DNA of 64,000 nucleotides from Nymphaea colorata (Eukaryota > Streptophyta > Magnoliopsida > Nymphaeales > Nymphaeaceae): positions 6,067,500 through 6,131,499 of the forward strand of contig NC_045149.1 in assembly GCF_008831285.2 (NCBI RefSeq), in the 5' to 3' direction. This document shows positions 49,110-60,204 of the stretch, piece after piece (the stretch's first letter is position 1; each line of letters begins with the position of its first letter). The notes under the pieces were generated by a model. It was not told where the DNA came from and made no database searches. It saw only the letters and a list, made by a program, of their open reading frames with translations. Made by a program: the position numbers and the translations under genes.

Positions 49110-50450
49110 TTGTGTTGTTTATGTGGTACATATGAAGAGTACATTAGGAGAAGGCATGTCATTCTTTCAACATATGAGACTGACTCACATACAAAGGAAG
49201 ACTACGAGACCATGGAGAGTGAAGATACAAATAGTGAAGAACAGACAATTGATGCACATCCTCATAGAGAATTTATAGTTCATTGGTCTATCACCCATAC
49301 TGTAATTCATATATATAAACTTTAATTGATTTTCTTATAGGCCCTTCAAGTAGGAATACACGTGGCATCACTCGAGCTTTGGTGACTGCAAACTTAAGAA
49401 ATGGCTCAAAGCACAAGATTAAGATGAACTCGATAGGCTAACCTGTTTGAAGAGTCACAATATTTGACAACATACATCGGTGCATAGGCACATGATCTTG
49501 TTGTCACACCATTATATATCATAATTTTGTCGAGCTTCCAGCATCATTTAGGACAGATCTATGGTGGCATATACAAGTATGTAATATTTTCATATATATT
49601 GTTTATGTTGAAGTATTATACTGGCATCTACTTTAATATACAAAAACAAGAGAAATATGAATTCCCAAAAGAAGAAAAAACACCTCTATAGCAGTGAATT
49701 ATGCATGAATATGCATGATTGTGTAGGTATTAGATGCATGCATGTATGGAATTATTCAAAAAAGATCATTGGTAGTTCATTACCAAATATTTTGCTGAAG
49801 ATAAGTCGAAGGCATGCACATTACACAAAAAAATGTGAATATGAATTTCTTATATTAAGTTGCTTTCGTTTTCAAGAAATCAGCAAAAAAAATAAACATG
49901 CGCATGCTAAATAGAAGTACTTGCGTACAACTAGTACACAGAATTTTGCACATTCATAGAGAATGAGGTAAATATTATTATTTTTTTCATGTATTATATG
50001 ATTGCATATATTAATTGATATATTATATTCACTGCAATTTATAGTTTGGGGAAAGTTCTAAGCTGCCATCACGAGCTGCCATCACGTGCTGAGCTGTTCA
50101 TTGCTACTAAAATCATTAAGAGCCTGAACTACTCCAACCTGAAACCAATGTTGTGATTGTTAATCTCATTCGAACAATTACATTCTTTTATCTCAGCAGC
50201 ATATATGTTATCATATACTTGCATAATTGTATTTTTCATGACATATGTTGTACAAACAGTGCCTCAGGAGATGCAAGATACACCGGGAAGTAAGGACGTC
50301 TACTCCAAGGTGTTGAAACAAGAGAGACATGATAGAGTACGAATGATGTGGCATGTGTCAGTCCTTCTCAGTTCGGTTTGTCCTCTAAATCGAGCGAAAT
50401 ATGTACTCTGTGGGAAGAAAATGCATTATTGAAGGATAAAGTTTCTTTGC
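49110..50450 (+). pseudogene. CACTA second gene remnant (Transposase_24 / TnpA-like)
   Basis: Fragments include RGITRALVTANLRNGSK, a CIGT/FVELPASFRTDLWWHIQ stretch (about 49470-49580) corresponding to the dwr-vPk--ke-iW region of Transposase_24 proteins, then an exon-like stretch at 49800-49960 (ISRRHAHYTKKCEYEFL, FQEISKKNKHAHAK). Introns may separate these. TnpA-type products bind the subterminal repeats. Assignment rests on position and short motifs, so it is less sure than tnp2. Confidence 0.5.
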
Positions 50451-51287
50451 TTGAGTCTCAGTTTGTTTAATTTCAAGTTCAAGTTACTCAGTTTATGACA
50501 CAATAGTTTGGTGATAGAGGCCTAGGTTATGTAACATTTCATTTGTTGTAATGACCTCTATCTGTTAAACTTTATTTTTGATAGAACTAACATGTTTTCT
50601 CAATGTTCATTGTAGAGTGTCAAACATTGTACGATTTCCACCTCAGCAATAAGATTACTGTGGGAGCACTTTCTGTTCATGATAGCATTTGTTTAACGTT
50701 TTTATAACTTTGAACTATAGTGAATCAGTTGTATTGTAATATAATTTCGAACATTTGTTATACCTATACATTTGGTTTATGAACATAAAATTGTTTTGTT
50801 TGTTTCATTTGATAGATGAGAAATGTAAGCACGTATGTTGTATATGTATTTTCGATTTTTAGAAAAAAATATATCATACTCAGAGAAGAAAAAAATTGAA
50901 AGACCTTCAACGACGCATAAATTTGTGCCGATAAAGAGTAATAGTGATGTGAGGCAGACGTTGATTAAAATTTTCCCGATGTCCAAGTAATTGCCGGTAA
51001 AAAAATTTACCAATGTTTAGGTCCATTGTCGGTATAATTTTTACCAACATCCTTTAAGATGTCAAAAATAATTGATTATTACCGACATTGTCGGACGTCG
51101 ATAAAGGTCAATATTTACGTACGTGTAGACTGCATCAGCAGCAGTCTACACCGGTGTCTCCGTCCAGTGTGTGGGTGATGATTTTACTGACACCCTCTCC
51201 ACCAATGACATCATGAAACATCGATAATGTTTTTTTGTTTTACCGACATTTTCTAGCTGTTGGCAATGCTTAGGTTTTTTGTATGTG

Positions 51288-51650
51288 ACACTAAGGAATG
51301 AACATAGTCTAATTAAAATGAAAAAGAATAAGTCTTACATGATATATTGCTTGATTGTATCAGCATTAAACAGAATACATTGCCGGACTTGCTTTTGTAA
51401 CTTTCTATTTAATAAATTTGATTGTTCCTTTCTTATAAAATGCCTTCTTCTGAACCCAGTAATTTCATCATCACCTTTAAAGTTAATAACTTTCACTTCT
51501 TGAATCAAATCTCAGTATCATGGAAATATCTTGAACAAAATGTTAAACAACTAAATATCTTATTACAATTGAACTTTTTGTATTACTCGAGTGGAAAAAG
51601 ACACCTATAAAAAAAAAATAAAATGGGCTTTTAGACAAAAGGAAAGGGTT
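51288..51650. repeat. ~570-bp tandem repeat, right part (after CACTA)
   Basis: CATAGTCTAATT, GCTTGATTGTATCAGCATTAAA and TTTGATTGTTCCTTTC continue the unit interrupted at 45405 and match 44840-45150. The next unit starts with GGGCTTTTAGACAAAAGG at about 51628. Confidence 0.82.
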
Positions 51651-51774
51651 AATATGTGCCCCCAAAACCTCCGTTGTGTGTGTGTTACAAGAAGAAGAGC
51701 CTTCAGAGTCTTTCCTCTTATGCTCGTAAGACACAAGTCAGCTCTCCTTCTAGAAAGGTTGAAAAAAAAAGGAC

Positions 51775-51935
51775 TCGTGGATAAAATTACGAGTAAAATG
51801 TGAGTAAAAGGGGATAAGAAGAAAACCACTCGGCTCCTTTATCTAATTATGAGTACGAATATAGTGTGAGTAAAACTGGACAACAAGAGAATCACACACG
51901 GCTCATTTACGAAATTACGAGTAACATGCGACTCT
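51775..51935. repeat. Short diverged tandem repeat upstream of the LSI2-like gene
   Basis: ATTACGAGTAAAATGTGAGTAAAA...CGGCTC at about 51785 is followed by ATTATGAGTA...GTGTGAGTAAAA...CGGCTC at about 51847 and a third ATTACGAGTAACATG at about 51915. Confidence 0.8.
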
Positions 51936-52757
51936 GAAATGGTTTTATATTTTTTTAGCTTCAGAGAAACTAAGTCAAATAATCTTTGGGGAGATGACGC
52001 TGCTGAGCTCGGTGAAGCCGGGGCCTGTCAGTTGCTGGTTGGATGCCTTGAGTGATTTCGTCATCGTGCAGCGCGTTAACCGAGTGATACAGATGGCAGC
52101 ATGTGATGGTTCCACTAGGTAGGACGGTGTTCACTTATTTTCTCGACAAGTTGGCATATGACTCATCTTCTGCTTGTGACAGACCAGCAATCTCTATCAT
52201 CAAAGTAGATAACCACCAAATTGCATATCAGCAGCAATACAGAAATGACTGAGGCAAATTCTACCGGAAATAATTGCGGCAGTTAAATAAAAATGTTGTC
52301 ATCGAAGGTTCAGTTTCGAATAAGAAACACTTCAAAGCCGTCTCTGTGATCCCCTTGAGCAATTCGTGTTCATCTCAGTATTTGTCTCCGTCTGCTGGCT
52401 CTTATGTTCAAGTTTGGGATAGCTTGATTACTCAAACACTGTTCTCGTTGATTTTTGTGTTGGGCACTTGAAACATACCGACCACCAAGATCGTTTTTCA
52501 ACTAATTTATTGCTCCGCCACTTTTAGTTATTGCTGCTTGATTGCTTTTGGGATGGTGGGAGTCTTGAGTTTTTCAGTTTGCGGATGATCAAACTTGGCA
52601 AGCAATCACCACCAAGAAAGAGCAGCTCCCCACCAACTTCGGTCTGCGTCCTCCAACGGGGCATGCCGTCTTATGAGTTTTAAAGTTGAGATCATGGTTT
52701 TCTGATTGTTGACGTTTTGGATCGGAAGGGCCGTGGCTGTGGTGGAGACTGGGCGAG
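51936..52757 (+). promoter_or_regulatory. Presumed promoter and 5' leader of the LSI2-like gene
   Basis: The stretch between the tandem repeat and the start codon. No convincing TATA box is placed, so the transcription start is unknown. Two short upstream ORFs lie close to the start codon (52663-52683, 6 codons plus stop; 52673-52705, 10 codons plus stop). If they are in the mRNA they would reduce translation of the main frame. The start codon itself has a good plant context (G at -3 and G at +4). Confidence 0.4.
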
Positions 52758-55700
52758 ATGGCCATGGCTTCCACTGTGAAGCTGGTTTTGGGCGTCATTG
52801 CTTTCGCTGTTTTCTGGGTTTTGGCAGTCTTCCCCGCTGTACCTTTCCTACCCATTGGAAGGACTGCTGGGTCCCTCTTCGGGGCCATGATGATGGTTCT
52901 TTTCAGAGTCATCACTCCCGAGCAAGCTTATGCAGCAGTTGACCTCCAAATTCTAGGCCTTCTTTTTGGAACCATGGTGGTTAGCGTTTATCTTGAGAGG
53001 GCAGACATGTTTAAGTATTTGGGCAAGTTGCTTTCATGGAGGAGCAAGGGAGGTAAGGATTTGCTGTGTAGGATCTGTCTGTTCTCTGCTGTAGCTAGTG
53101 CATTGTTCACAAATGATACTTGTTGCGTAGTTCTAACAGAGTTTGTACTCAAGATTGCTAGGCAAAATAATTTGCCCCCTCAACCATTCCTCATTGCTCT
53201 GGCTTCAAGTGCCAATATTGGGTCATCGGCCACTCCAATTGGTAATCCACAGAACCTAGTTATCGCAGTACAAAGCGGGATCCCTTTCGGAAAATTCGTG
53301 GCTGGAATCATTCTTGCTATGATTGTTGGAGTGGTATTGAATTGCTGCGTTCTGCTTTCAATGTATTGGAAGATATTATCGATTGAGAAAGATGAGGAAG
53401 ATGCATCAGCTGAAGTAGTGGCGGAGGAGGAAGTTCATTCACACAGGTTCTCACCAGCTACTCTGTCTCATTTTGAATCACCTGCCAATGCAGAGGACGT
53501 CGGTTCTGGCTTTGATGGCTTGGTTCAGCAAGCGGCTCCAAGTGAGGGTGCTGGCACTGGAGCAGATCTTAAATTGAGTCATTCAACACCAGTCGACAAC
53601 ACAACTGTGCAGTTTTCACACAGTAGCTTTGAGCGAGAGAGGATTTCAAACGCATCAAGGGATCAGTTAGGTAGCGTTGCAATTAATCACGAAAGAGATG
53701 AGGGAGTTTCTTCACGAAGGTCATTGAAGACTTTTATACAGAATCGGGCAAATGGAGAGGATGGTTCTCCATCAGTCCTTTCTTGCTCTGATGAGAAGGG
53801 AGGTTTTATTGACAAATGGAAAGCAATGTTATGGAAAACATGTGTTTATCTTGTCACTCTAGGGATGGTCATGTCTTTGCTCATGGGATTAAATATGTCA
53901 TGGACAGCAATTACTGCAGCAATTGCTCTGGTGGTTCTTGATTTCAAAGATGCACGCCCATGTCTTGAGAAGGTAAATGCAACTTCTGGTTGATTTACTT
54001 CGTTTATTAAGCAGTTTCACACATTTTCATTAAATAATGAGAAGAAAGAACAGTTTCTGTGAAATAATGATGTGGCCAATTGAGCATCTACTATCTGTCT
54101 TTCTTTTGTCCATATTGATTTGCTCCGTGATTTAACTCCCAATCTGCGATTATCCTTTAGATAATTCAGTGATGTATTATATTTGTGACCTGCAACCATC
54201 TGCACATGCACAGTTGTTCACAAACTAGTCATTGTATTGTTGGTTTTCTCTGGTGAGTCATGGTCCAATGTGGATATCCTTTTCCAAACTTCTCATAGCG
54301 GCGCTCTTACTGAAATCTTTGACATGACTTCTGAAACAGTTGGCTTAACCAATAGGATGCTTCACCTCATTAACCCAGCAATAATATATATAGTATGAGG
54401 GGCATTCTGCCTGATCATGGCAGCTCTTTCATGACAATGTATTCTCACAAAGTATGAGAGGAAACCTGCCTGCTGTTGGCAATTCTCTCATGACAATATA
54501 TTCATCTATCTACTAAAAGTGTTGACCTTTTATAGTTTACTATCTATTGAGCGCTACAAACAATGCTATTTGATTATGCTCCAAATTTTGTTCTCCTTAT
54601 ATTGTCAGCAAACTATTACAAATGGTAGTTTAATCTACAAAAACATGATCAGCTAGAAGTCTAACTCACATGGTCATTTTTAAGTTGTGGAAACTAGTCT
54701 ATGTAGCATCATTGTCGACTTAGCCCCACATCCTGGACAACTAGCACTTAATTATCACAATGTGTTTGCAATGTTGAATTCTATCTATGCAAACCAGCTG
54801 AAGTAACAGTTATTTCTGTTATTTTTGAATTCCAAGCAGGTGTCCTATTCCCTTCTGGTATTCTTCTGTGGTATGTTTATAACTATTGAGGGATTTAATA
54901 AAACTGGAGTGCCTAGCACTTGTTGGGATACTGTGGAGCCATATGCACGAATCGACAAGGTCAGCGGGATGGTGACACTTGCTCTTGTGATTGTAGTTCT
55001 ATGCAATTTTGCTTCCAATGTTCCCACTGGTGAGCTGTCATATTTTCACTTGGATTATTTTTCTTTGAATATTTGTTGTGCATCATCATAAGCTGCAGAG
55101 AATATACTGTAGAACTTACTTTCCCTGGAAATTTTTAGTTCATTGCCCTTGCATCTTATTGTGGTGAGACAAGCTTTTTCTTTATGTGGTGTATATATTT
55201 CATCACTTGACAGACAACAGAAAAATTACTACCTTGTCGCAGAACATGTCAGAAATGCTAACCTTCATGTCTGAAATACATCTTTGGATATGCATAAAAC
55301 TGGTCAAAGTGCTCCAAACTGAACCAACTTGGATCCTACTTGGTTCAGAATTAAGATCAAGTCACACACCACTAGCAATCTGCTTCCTTAAATAAGCAAA
55401 TGAAGCAGCTAAAGCATCCCATTTTTTTACTTCCTTTTGTGGGTCAGTGTTGGAAATAAAAGGATTTCCCAAGTCAAATTATAAGTTTCTTTGTACTGGT
55501 TCTCTGTTAAACCAGGTCCAAATTGCCAAAATCTCAACTTCTCAAGTGTTCATTTCTTTAAGCTGATTAACTAATTTTTCTAATATGTCAGGATAGTCTA
55601 GATTATCACCTGAATATCATCGGTTGTAGATTACAGACATCCATGAAGAAAGCAAGCTTTAGCTCCTTTAGCTTGTGAAATCCACATTAAGAGGTTCATA

Positions 55701-56499
55701 TGGCACCCAATCACTATACTTTGTTGCATGCTCACATCCTCTCCTTGGTCTCCATCATCTCCATCATTGTCACAAGCTGTATCTTAGATGGTTAAAACCT
55801 GCTAATTTTGGACCCTGATAAAGAAAAAATTTCCATTTTCATATAATTTGAAACGAAGCTTTTGATATCATGTCATACCTCCTTATTTATAAAAATTTTC
55901 AAACTGAGTAATATCGACTTGTTATTGATTTTCTGTCTCATGTGCTCTTAGAAATACGGCTGTGACTTCCCACATGGATTCGATATCTTTTCTGTTTCAA
56001 ATGAATTCCATCTTTTACTTTTCTAGTAGGAGATGGTTGAGTATAGACCATTTAAATGGAGAAAAAATGGATCTTGACATATGGGGGAGGGGAAATATTT
56101 TTACTCTTAGTGATTGTGATCATGATGTTTTGGTGAACATTCTGGTGCTAAATCTTCTGTGCTCTTCTATGTTATCCTGAGCCTTGTTCCTGTTGTGGTA
56201 ATTGTGTCTTACTAACTGAGCCAAAGTGTGCAGTTCTCTTGTTAGGCAGTCGAGTGGCAGCTTCAGCAGCATCTATTTCTAGCTCTAGTGAGACAAAGGC
56301 TTGGTTAACGTTGGCATGGGTCAGTACTGTAGCTGGAAACTTGTCACTTTTGGGCTCAGCAGCAAACTTGATAGTGTGTGAGCAAGCACGTCGGACTCAG
56401 GCATTCGGATACACACTCTCATTCTGGACGCACCTAAAATTTGGCGTCCCTTCCACACTTCTTGTTATTGCTGTGGGCTTACCTCTTATAAGGGGTTGA
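52758..56499 (+). CDS. LSI2-like: LSI2-like silicon/anion efflux transporter
   Basis: Three exons: 52758-53972, 54840-55029, 56234-56499, with introns of 867 and 1204 bp, all GT...AG. They give 1671 bp and 556 residues without any lesion. The family (LSI2, ArsB/ion-transporter superfamily) comprises plasma-membrane effluxers; rice LSI2 exports silicic acid and can carry arsenite in an H+-driven way. Residues 8-205 form the first membrane block, with [13 protein letters not shown] (118-130) and [15 protein letters not shown] (152-166). Residues about 208-365 are a long acidic, Ser-rich loop. Residues 368-556 form the second block, with [15 protein letters not shown] spanning the exon 2/3 junction and [15 protein letters not shown]. 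The two blocks show the internal repeat expected of the family. Substrate (silicon, arsenite, borate or another) cannot be read from sequence. A second in-frame ATG sits at codon 3. Confidence 0.93.
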
Positions 56500-56772
56500 T
56501 GTTGATCCCCTGCAAGGTGTATGAGCGTAATTAGCACTTTGGAGCTACAAATTTTCTGCTCAAGTAGTTGTTCAAATTAAGAGATCCACTGGGTCATAGT
56601 TCATATATTAAAGTTCTTATTCCATCGCCGCTGATACATACATCAGAGATGGAATTACACCTCGCATTTGTGAACTGCAGTTGAACAATAATGGTTATTG
56701 ATCCTGAGAAGGTCGTATCCTTCAGGAAGTTAGTCATTGAAAATATCTGTTTAAACTTGGAATGCTTTGGAC

Positions 56773-56778
56773 AATAAA
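56773..56778 (+). terminator. Candidate polyadenylation signal of the LSI2-like gene
   Basis: AATAAA about 275 bp after the stop codon, the first canonical signal at a plausible plant 3' UTR distance. Plants tolerate variants, so another site may be used. Confidence 0.35.
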
Positions 56779-56819
56779 TGGTCGTCTGCATTCAGTGTCA
56801 ATGGAAATTACAAGAAAAT

Positions 56820-57130
56820 TAATTTAGCTCAACTTAGAAAAAGTAAAGGAAGTAATTCGTCAGTGCATCATGAAGGTCGTGCAAATAAGGAAGACATGAA
56901 GACATGACACAATGTTAGAATTTCATCAATATTCTTATCGTTTTGTGCATAATCACCTTGATAAACAGCTCTTCAAGTAATTTAACATGAGTATTTGAGT
57001 TGGAGCAAATGCAGGTGGAACTTCTATTTTCAACAATTGTTGTCATAGGTGTCGAAAGAAAACCATGCATAATGCACTTATTAGAATGGTTTTTCCATAT
57101 GGCAACGCTTTGCAGCCTACTGATTTCAAT
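56820..57130. other. Intergenic, no gene seen
   Basis: Between the transporter 3' end and the palindromic microsatellite. No coding frame. Confidence 0.55.
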
Positions 57131-57133
57131 TCT

Positions 57134-57165
57134 TCTCTCTTTCTCTCATTATATATATATATAAT

Positions 57166-57197
<32 letters not shown>
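57134..57197. repeat. Palindromic (CT)n-(AT)n-(GA)n microsatellite
   Basis: 57147-57166 is a perfect 20-bp palindrome with an AT core. The flanking CT and GA runs extend the pairing to 57134-57179 with two mismatches. The GA run continues to about 57197. Able to extrude as a cruciform or fold in RNA. Confidence 0.93.
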
Positions 57198-57200
<3 letters not shown>

Positions 57201-57242
57201 AATCATGACTCGAAATTTAAGAGACATCTACAAACATCAAAT

Positions 57243-57278
57243 AGGAGCCCTCCATCTTTTTTGATGGAGGGCCCTCCT
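57243..57278. other. Strong GC-rich inverted repeat (hairpin)
   Basis: CCCTCCATC (57248-57256) pairs with GATGGAGGG (57263-57271) around a six-T loop. A further 5 bp (57243-57247 with 57274-57278) extend the stem after a 2-base bulge. It is not followed by a gene on either side that would explain it. Confidence 0.85.
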
Positions 57279-57782
57279 TTGACTCTTTTTAATATTGTTT
57301 TTTAGTTTATTTTTCTTTGCCAGTGTGATAGAGAAGGAAGGGAGGAGAGGAGGGAATCCTCCTCCGCCGGCTGACAGCAGCACCTAGGCCATCGGCCGGC
57401 TCCGCCAGAAGGTCAAGCTGCCGTCAGCTGGTGGATGAAGATGGATTTTCCATCCCTCTAAACGTGAGCGAGGAAGGAACAAGGGGGGATCATCCTTCTT
57501 GACACAATGATTTCTTCTTGTAGATTCCATCAATGGTGTCATAATTTCTATTAGTCTTTTGTTCATGCTAATTTTGATATTGGAGAAAGGCCTATTAGAA
57601 TCATATAAGCCTGAAACCCTAATAGAATTCTGATGTCCCCTCTTATTGTTAGTCCATGCTGGATTTTTCTCAATTGTGATGAAGTGTTCTCTCCTTTCTC
57701 CTTTGTGTCTACCGTGGTGTATTTATCTCCCCATCTGGTCAGCCATCAGTTGAGTTTCAAGAGATTTGTTTTGAGCATTAGT

Positions 57783-60200
57783 GGTCCTTGAGTTCTACTC
57801 ATTGACTTCAATGCTGTGTGGGGTAGGGACGATAAAATTGGTAGAAGACCGGTGTTTGCCTCTAGCTTTGTGTTTAATGCCTTTTTGGATAATTGCAACT
57901 TGACAGCCTTGCACGGCATGCCAGACATTTCACTTGGCATAACAGGCTAGGCATTTCACTTGGGCTAACAATAGGGAAGAAGACAAACTAACGCCTTGTA
58001 AGCTTACATGGTGCTACTTAACAAGCTTGGAGAGAAACTATGGGCGAAGACAGTGTTGTGAAGGTATTCCTGTACACCATATTAGACCATTGTCCATTGG
58101 TGATGAGTTTTGGTGGACAGAATAGAGAGAAACAAATGCTTGAGACACTTCAGTTACTTTAATGCCTCAGCTTGGGCTAGTGACATGAGAGGATGCCCCA
58201 TGACTAATCTGGTGTCCACGTTGGAAGTAGGGTGTAGTTGCTCCCTTTAGTTGGAGAAATGTTCACTTTGGTCCTATTGAAACTAGAACCTTAACTATAA
58301 AGGTGGAACTAGATAGAGTGTAGCGGGTGTAGCTACATGATCTCGGTGCTTGGAAGGAGCATACTCTTAGGGAGGAGTTGATGGAGTGCATGGAGGAGGA
58401 GGATAGTAGTTGGAGACAATGCTCTAGGTCACACTAGATCCTGCAGGAAGACTAAAACATGATATACTTTCAAGTTTTGGTAAGAGGTTGTAGAGCAAAG
58501 AACCTCACAAGGGAGCTCGAGGTGGATGGTTCCATTATCAAGGACCACCAGGAAATTTAGGACGCTTGCGAAGCCTACTATCAGGAGCTCTCAGCTGTTG
58601 AGGAGGGAGATGGGTGTTAGGAACAACACAAAACACTTTTCTCGCACTCTCAAGAGGGGGTTAAAAACAACAAGGAAGAAGATAAATATTTACGTGGTTC
58701 GGAGCAAAAATCTCATACGTCCATGGTCACACAGATCTTTTATTATTCACTCACACAGATAAAAAACACAGGCACTCTCAAAGAAGACTTAAGAAAACTG
58801 CAGCCCTCCTCTCAACATAAGGATTAGGGTGATCCGCATTTGTACAAAATGACATAAATGCCCTTATAAAAGAAAAAATCCCATCGAAGGCTAACGCCCC
58901 CGAACCCTCAATGAGTGTCCAGTATGAATCAAGTTCCATACACCAACAATGGGAGCATCAAAGTTAGATAGAGATCCTGGTCTCCAACAAGGAGAATGAC
59001 GAGTTTTCCATGACTACTTGTCGAGAAGAGATTACTATGGTAGTCTTTAGTTTGGATGGAGACTACTTTTCGGGGCTACATAGTTCCCAGCTTCCTTTTT
59101 CCAAGCTAATTGGTCTATCATTGGATACGAAGTCAGTATGGTGATTTTGTTTCTTCTTTCAACAAACTGATTTGTGTGAAAGGTGAATCATACACTTATT
59201 ACCTTGGTTTCCAAGAGTGATGGGGCCAAGCAGCTTCAGAGTTTTCGATTGATGTTTTTTGCAATAGTATATACAAATTCATTACTAAGGTTATTGCTGA
59301 CAGGATGAAGAACATTTTGAAGAGAATTGCCTCTATTAATCAGGCTGTTTTTGTTCATGAGGTCATTTATGATAACATCATTCTAGCTTATGAGATCACT
59401 CATAGCCTCAAGAATGGTAACAAGCCTTTGGTCTATCTCAAGGTGGATCTCTACAAAGCATATCATGGGATTAATTAGGCATTTCTTTGGAATGCTATCT
59501 TGCATCTCTGTTTCAATGGGATGTGGGTGGAGAAAATTCTCATGTGTTACCACAGGTTCATTCGGTATTTAGTAAATGGGTGGTCAAAGGGACTACATTA
59601 ACTTGAGAAGAGGGCTAAGGCATGTAGACCCTCCCTCCCGATACTTGCTCATTATTATCCTAGAAATTTTCTCTAGGGGATTCACAAACTTGTCAACGAT
59701 AAATTTATTGTAATTCCTTATTTTTGATAGGTGAGTGTATGACCAGTTATCCTTTCTTTTGCTGATGACGTGTTACTGTTCAATCAAACGGACTATAATA
59801 GCATGAAGGCAATTGCGGTCCTGCTCACTCAACTGTGGACCTACGCAGGATTGAGGGTGAACACACAAAAGTCCGTTGTTTTGTCTTTCCATGTAGAGAG
59901 TGGATGCTTAATATGATCACTTACTACTGTTCAAGTGGATAGTCTTCCTATACAATATTTGGGTGTCCGTAGTTTAATGGTAGACTAAAGGAATAATGGT
60001 GCGAGGAGCTGATCTACAAGGTGAACAAACAAGAAGAGCATACTCCTCTCGTACTCTGGCCACTTTTGCCTCCTTAACTATGTGATTTCTAATATCATTT
60101 GTTATTGGACCTTTATATTTTAGCTTCCGCCAGGAGTTGTCAAGAAAGTTTCAGTTTACCATCGCCAATTTCCTTTGGGTTTCACATAGAGAAGGCGGCT
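57783..60200 (+). mobile_element. Decayed L1-like LINE, split by a solo LTR
   Basis: Plus-strand ORF2 remnants in order: the endonuclease part (IDFNAVWGRDDKIGRRP, 57800-57850), the linker (ECMEEEDSSWRQCSRSH near 58390; GSIIKDHQEI near 58530), the solo LTR insertion (58615-58948), RT (FITKVIADRMKNIL, IASINQAVFVHEVIYDNIILAYEITHSL, LVYLKVDLYKAYHG near 59280-59470), the catalytic FADDVLLFNQT (59759-59791), LWTYAGLRVNTQKS, and YWTFIF...LPPGVVKK near 60110. Numerous stops. The downstream zf-RVT part is missing, so the 3' end is lost or replaced at about 60200, where a different tandem repeat starts. Confidence 0.85.
58615..58948 (-). repeat. Solo copia-type LTR (334 bp) with perfect target duplication
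   Basis: Ends are TGTTAGGAAC...CACCAACA, flanked by ATGGG on both sides (58610-58614 and 58949-58953). No internal retroelement sequence is present between or beside it, so it arose by LTR-LTR recombination. On the minus strand it holds TGGACGTATGAG...CGAACCACGTAAAT, the motif typical of the R-U5 part of many plant copia LTRs, so the element pointed leftwards. It interrupts the LINE linker region. Confidence 0.92.
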
Positions 60201-60204
60201 TTGA

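Larger units (their letters stand above)
45408..51287 (+). mobile_element. CACTA (En/Spm) DNA transposon, decayed
   Basis: The left subterminal region (45430-45980) and right subterminal region (50900-51280) are packed with TTACCAACATT / ACGTCGGT / GTCGGTAAAA-type motifs in both orientations, as in CACTA elements. The right end reads outward as CACATACAAAAAACC and the left as CACAAAAAGAG, both decayed forms of the CACTACAA-type terminus. Coding remnants run left to right: transposase-associated domain, tnp2, DUF4216, Transposase_24. Flanking host sequence is one tandem repeat that rejoins when this segment is removed. A clean 3-bp target duplication is not visible. Confidence 0.88.

Noticed and set aside
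45405-51290. A 3-bp target duplication for the CACTA element
   Set aside because: Bases flanking the proposed ends (CAT on the left, ACA on the right) do not match, so I do not claim one.
53973-53993. Reading the first transporter exon through to a stop at 53993
   Set aside because: The protein family continues directly in exons at 54840 and 56234 with consensus GT-AG sites; the seven read-through codons (six residues and the stop) belong to the intron.
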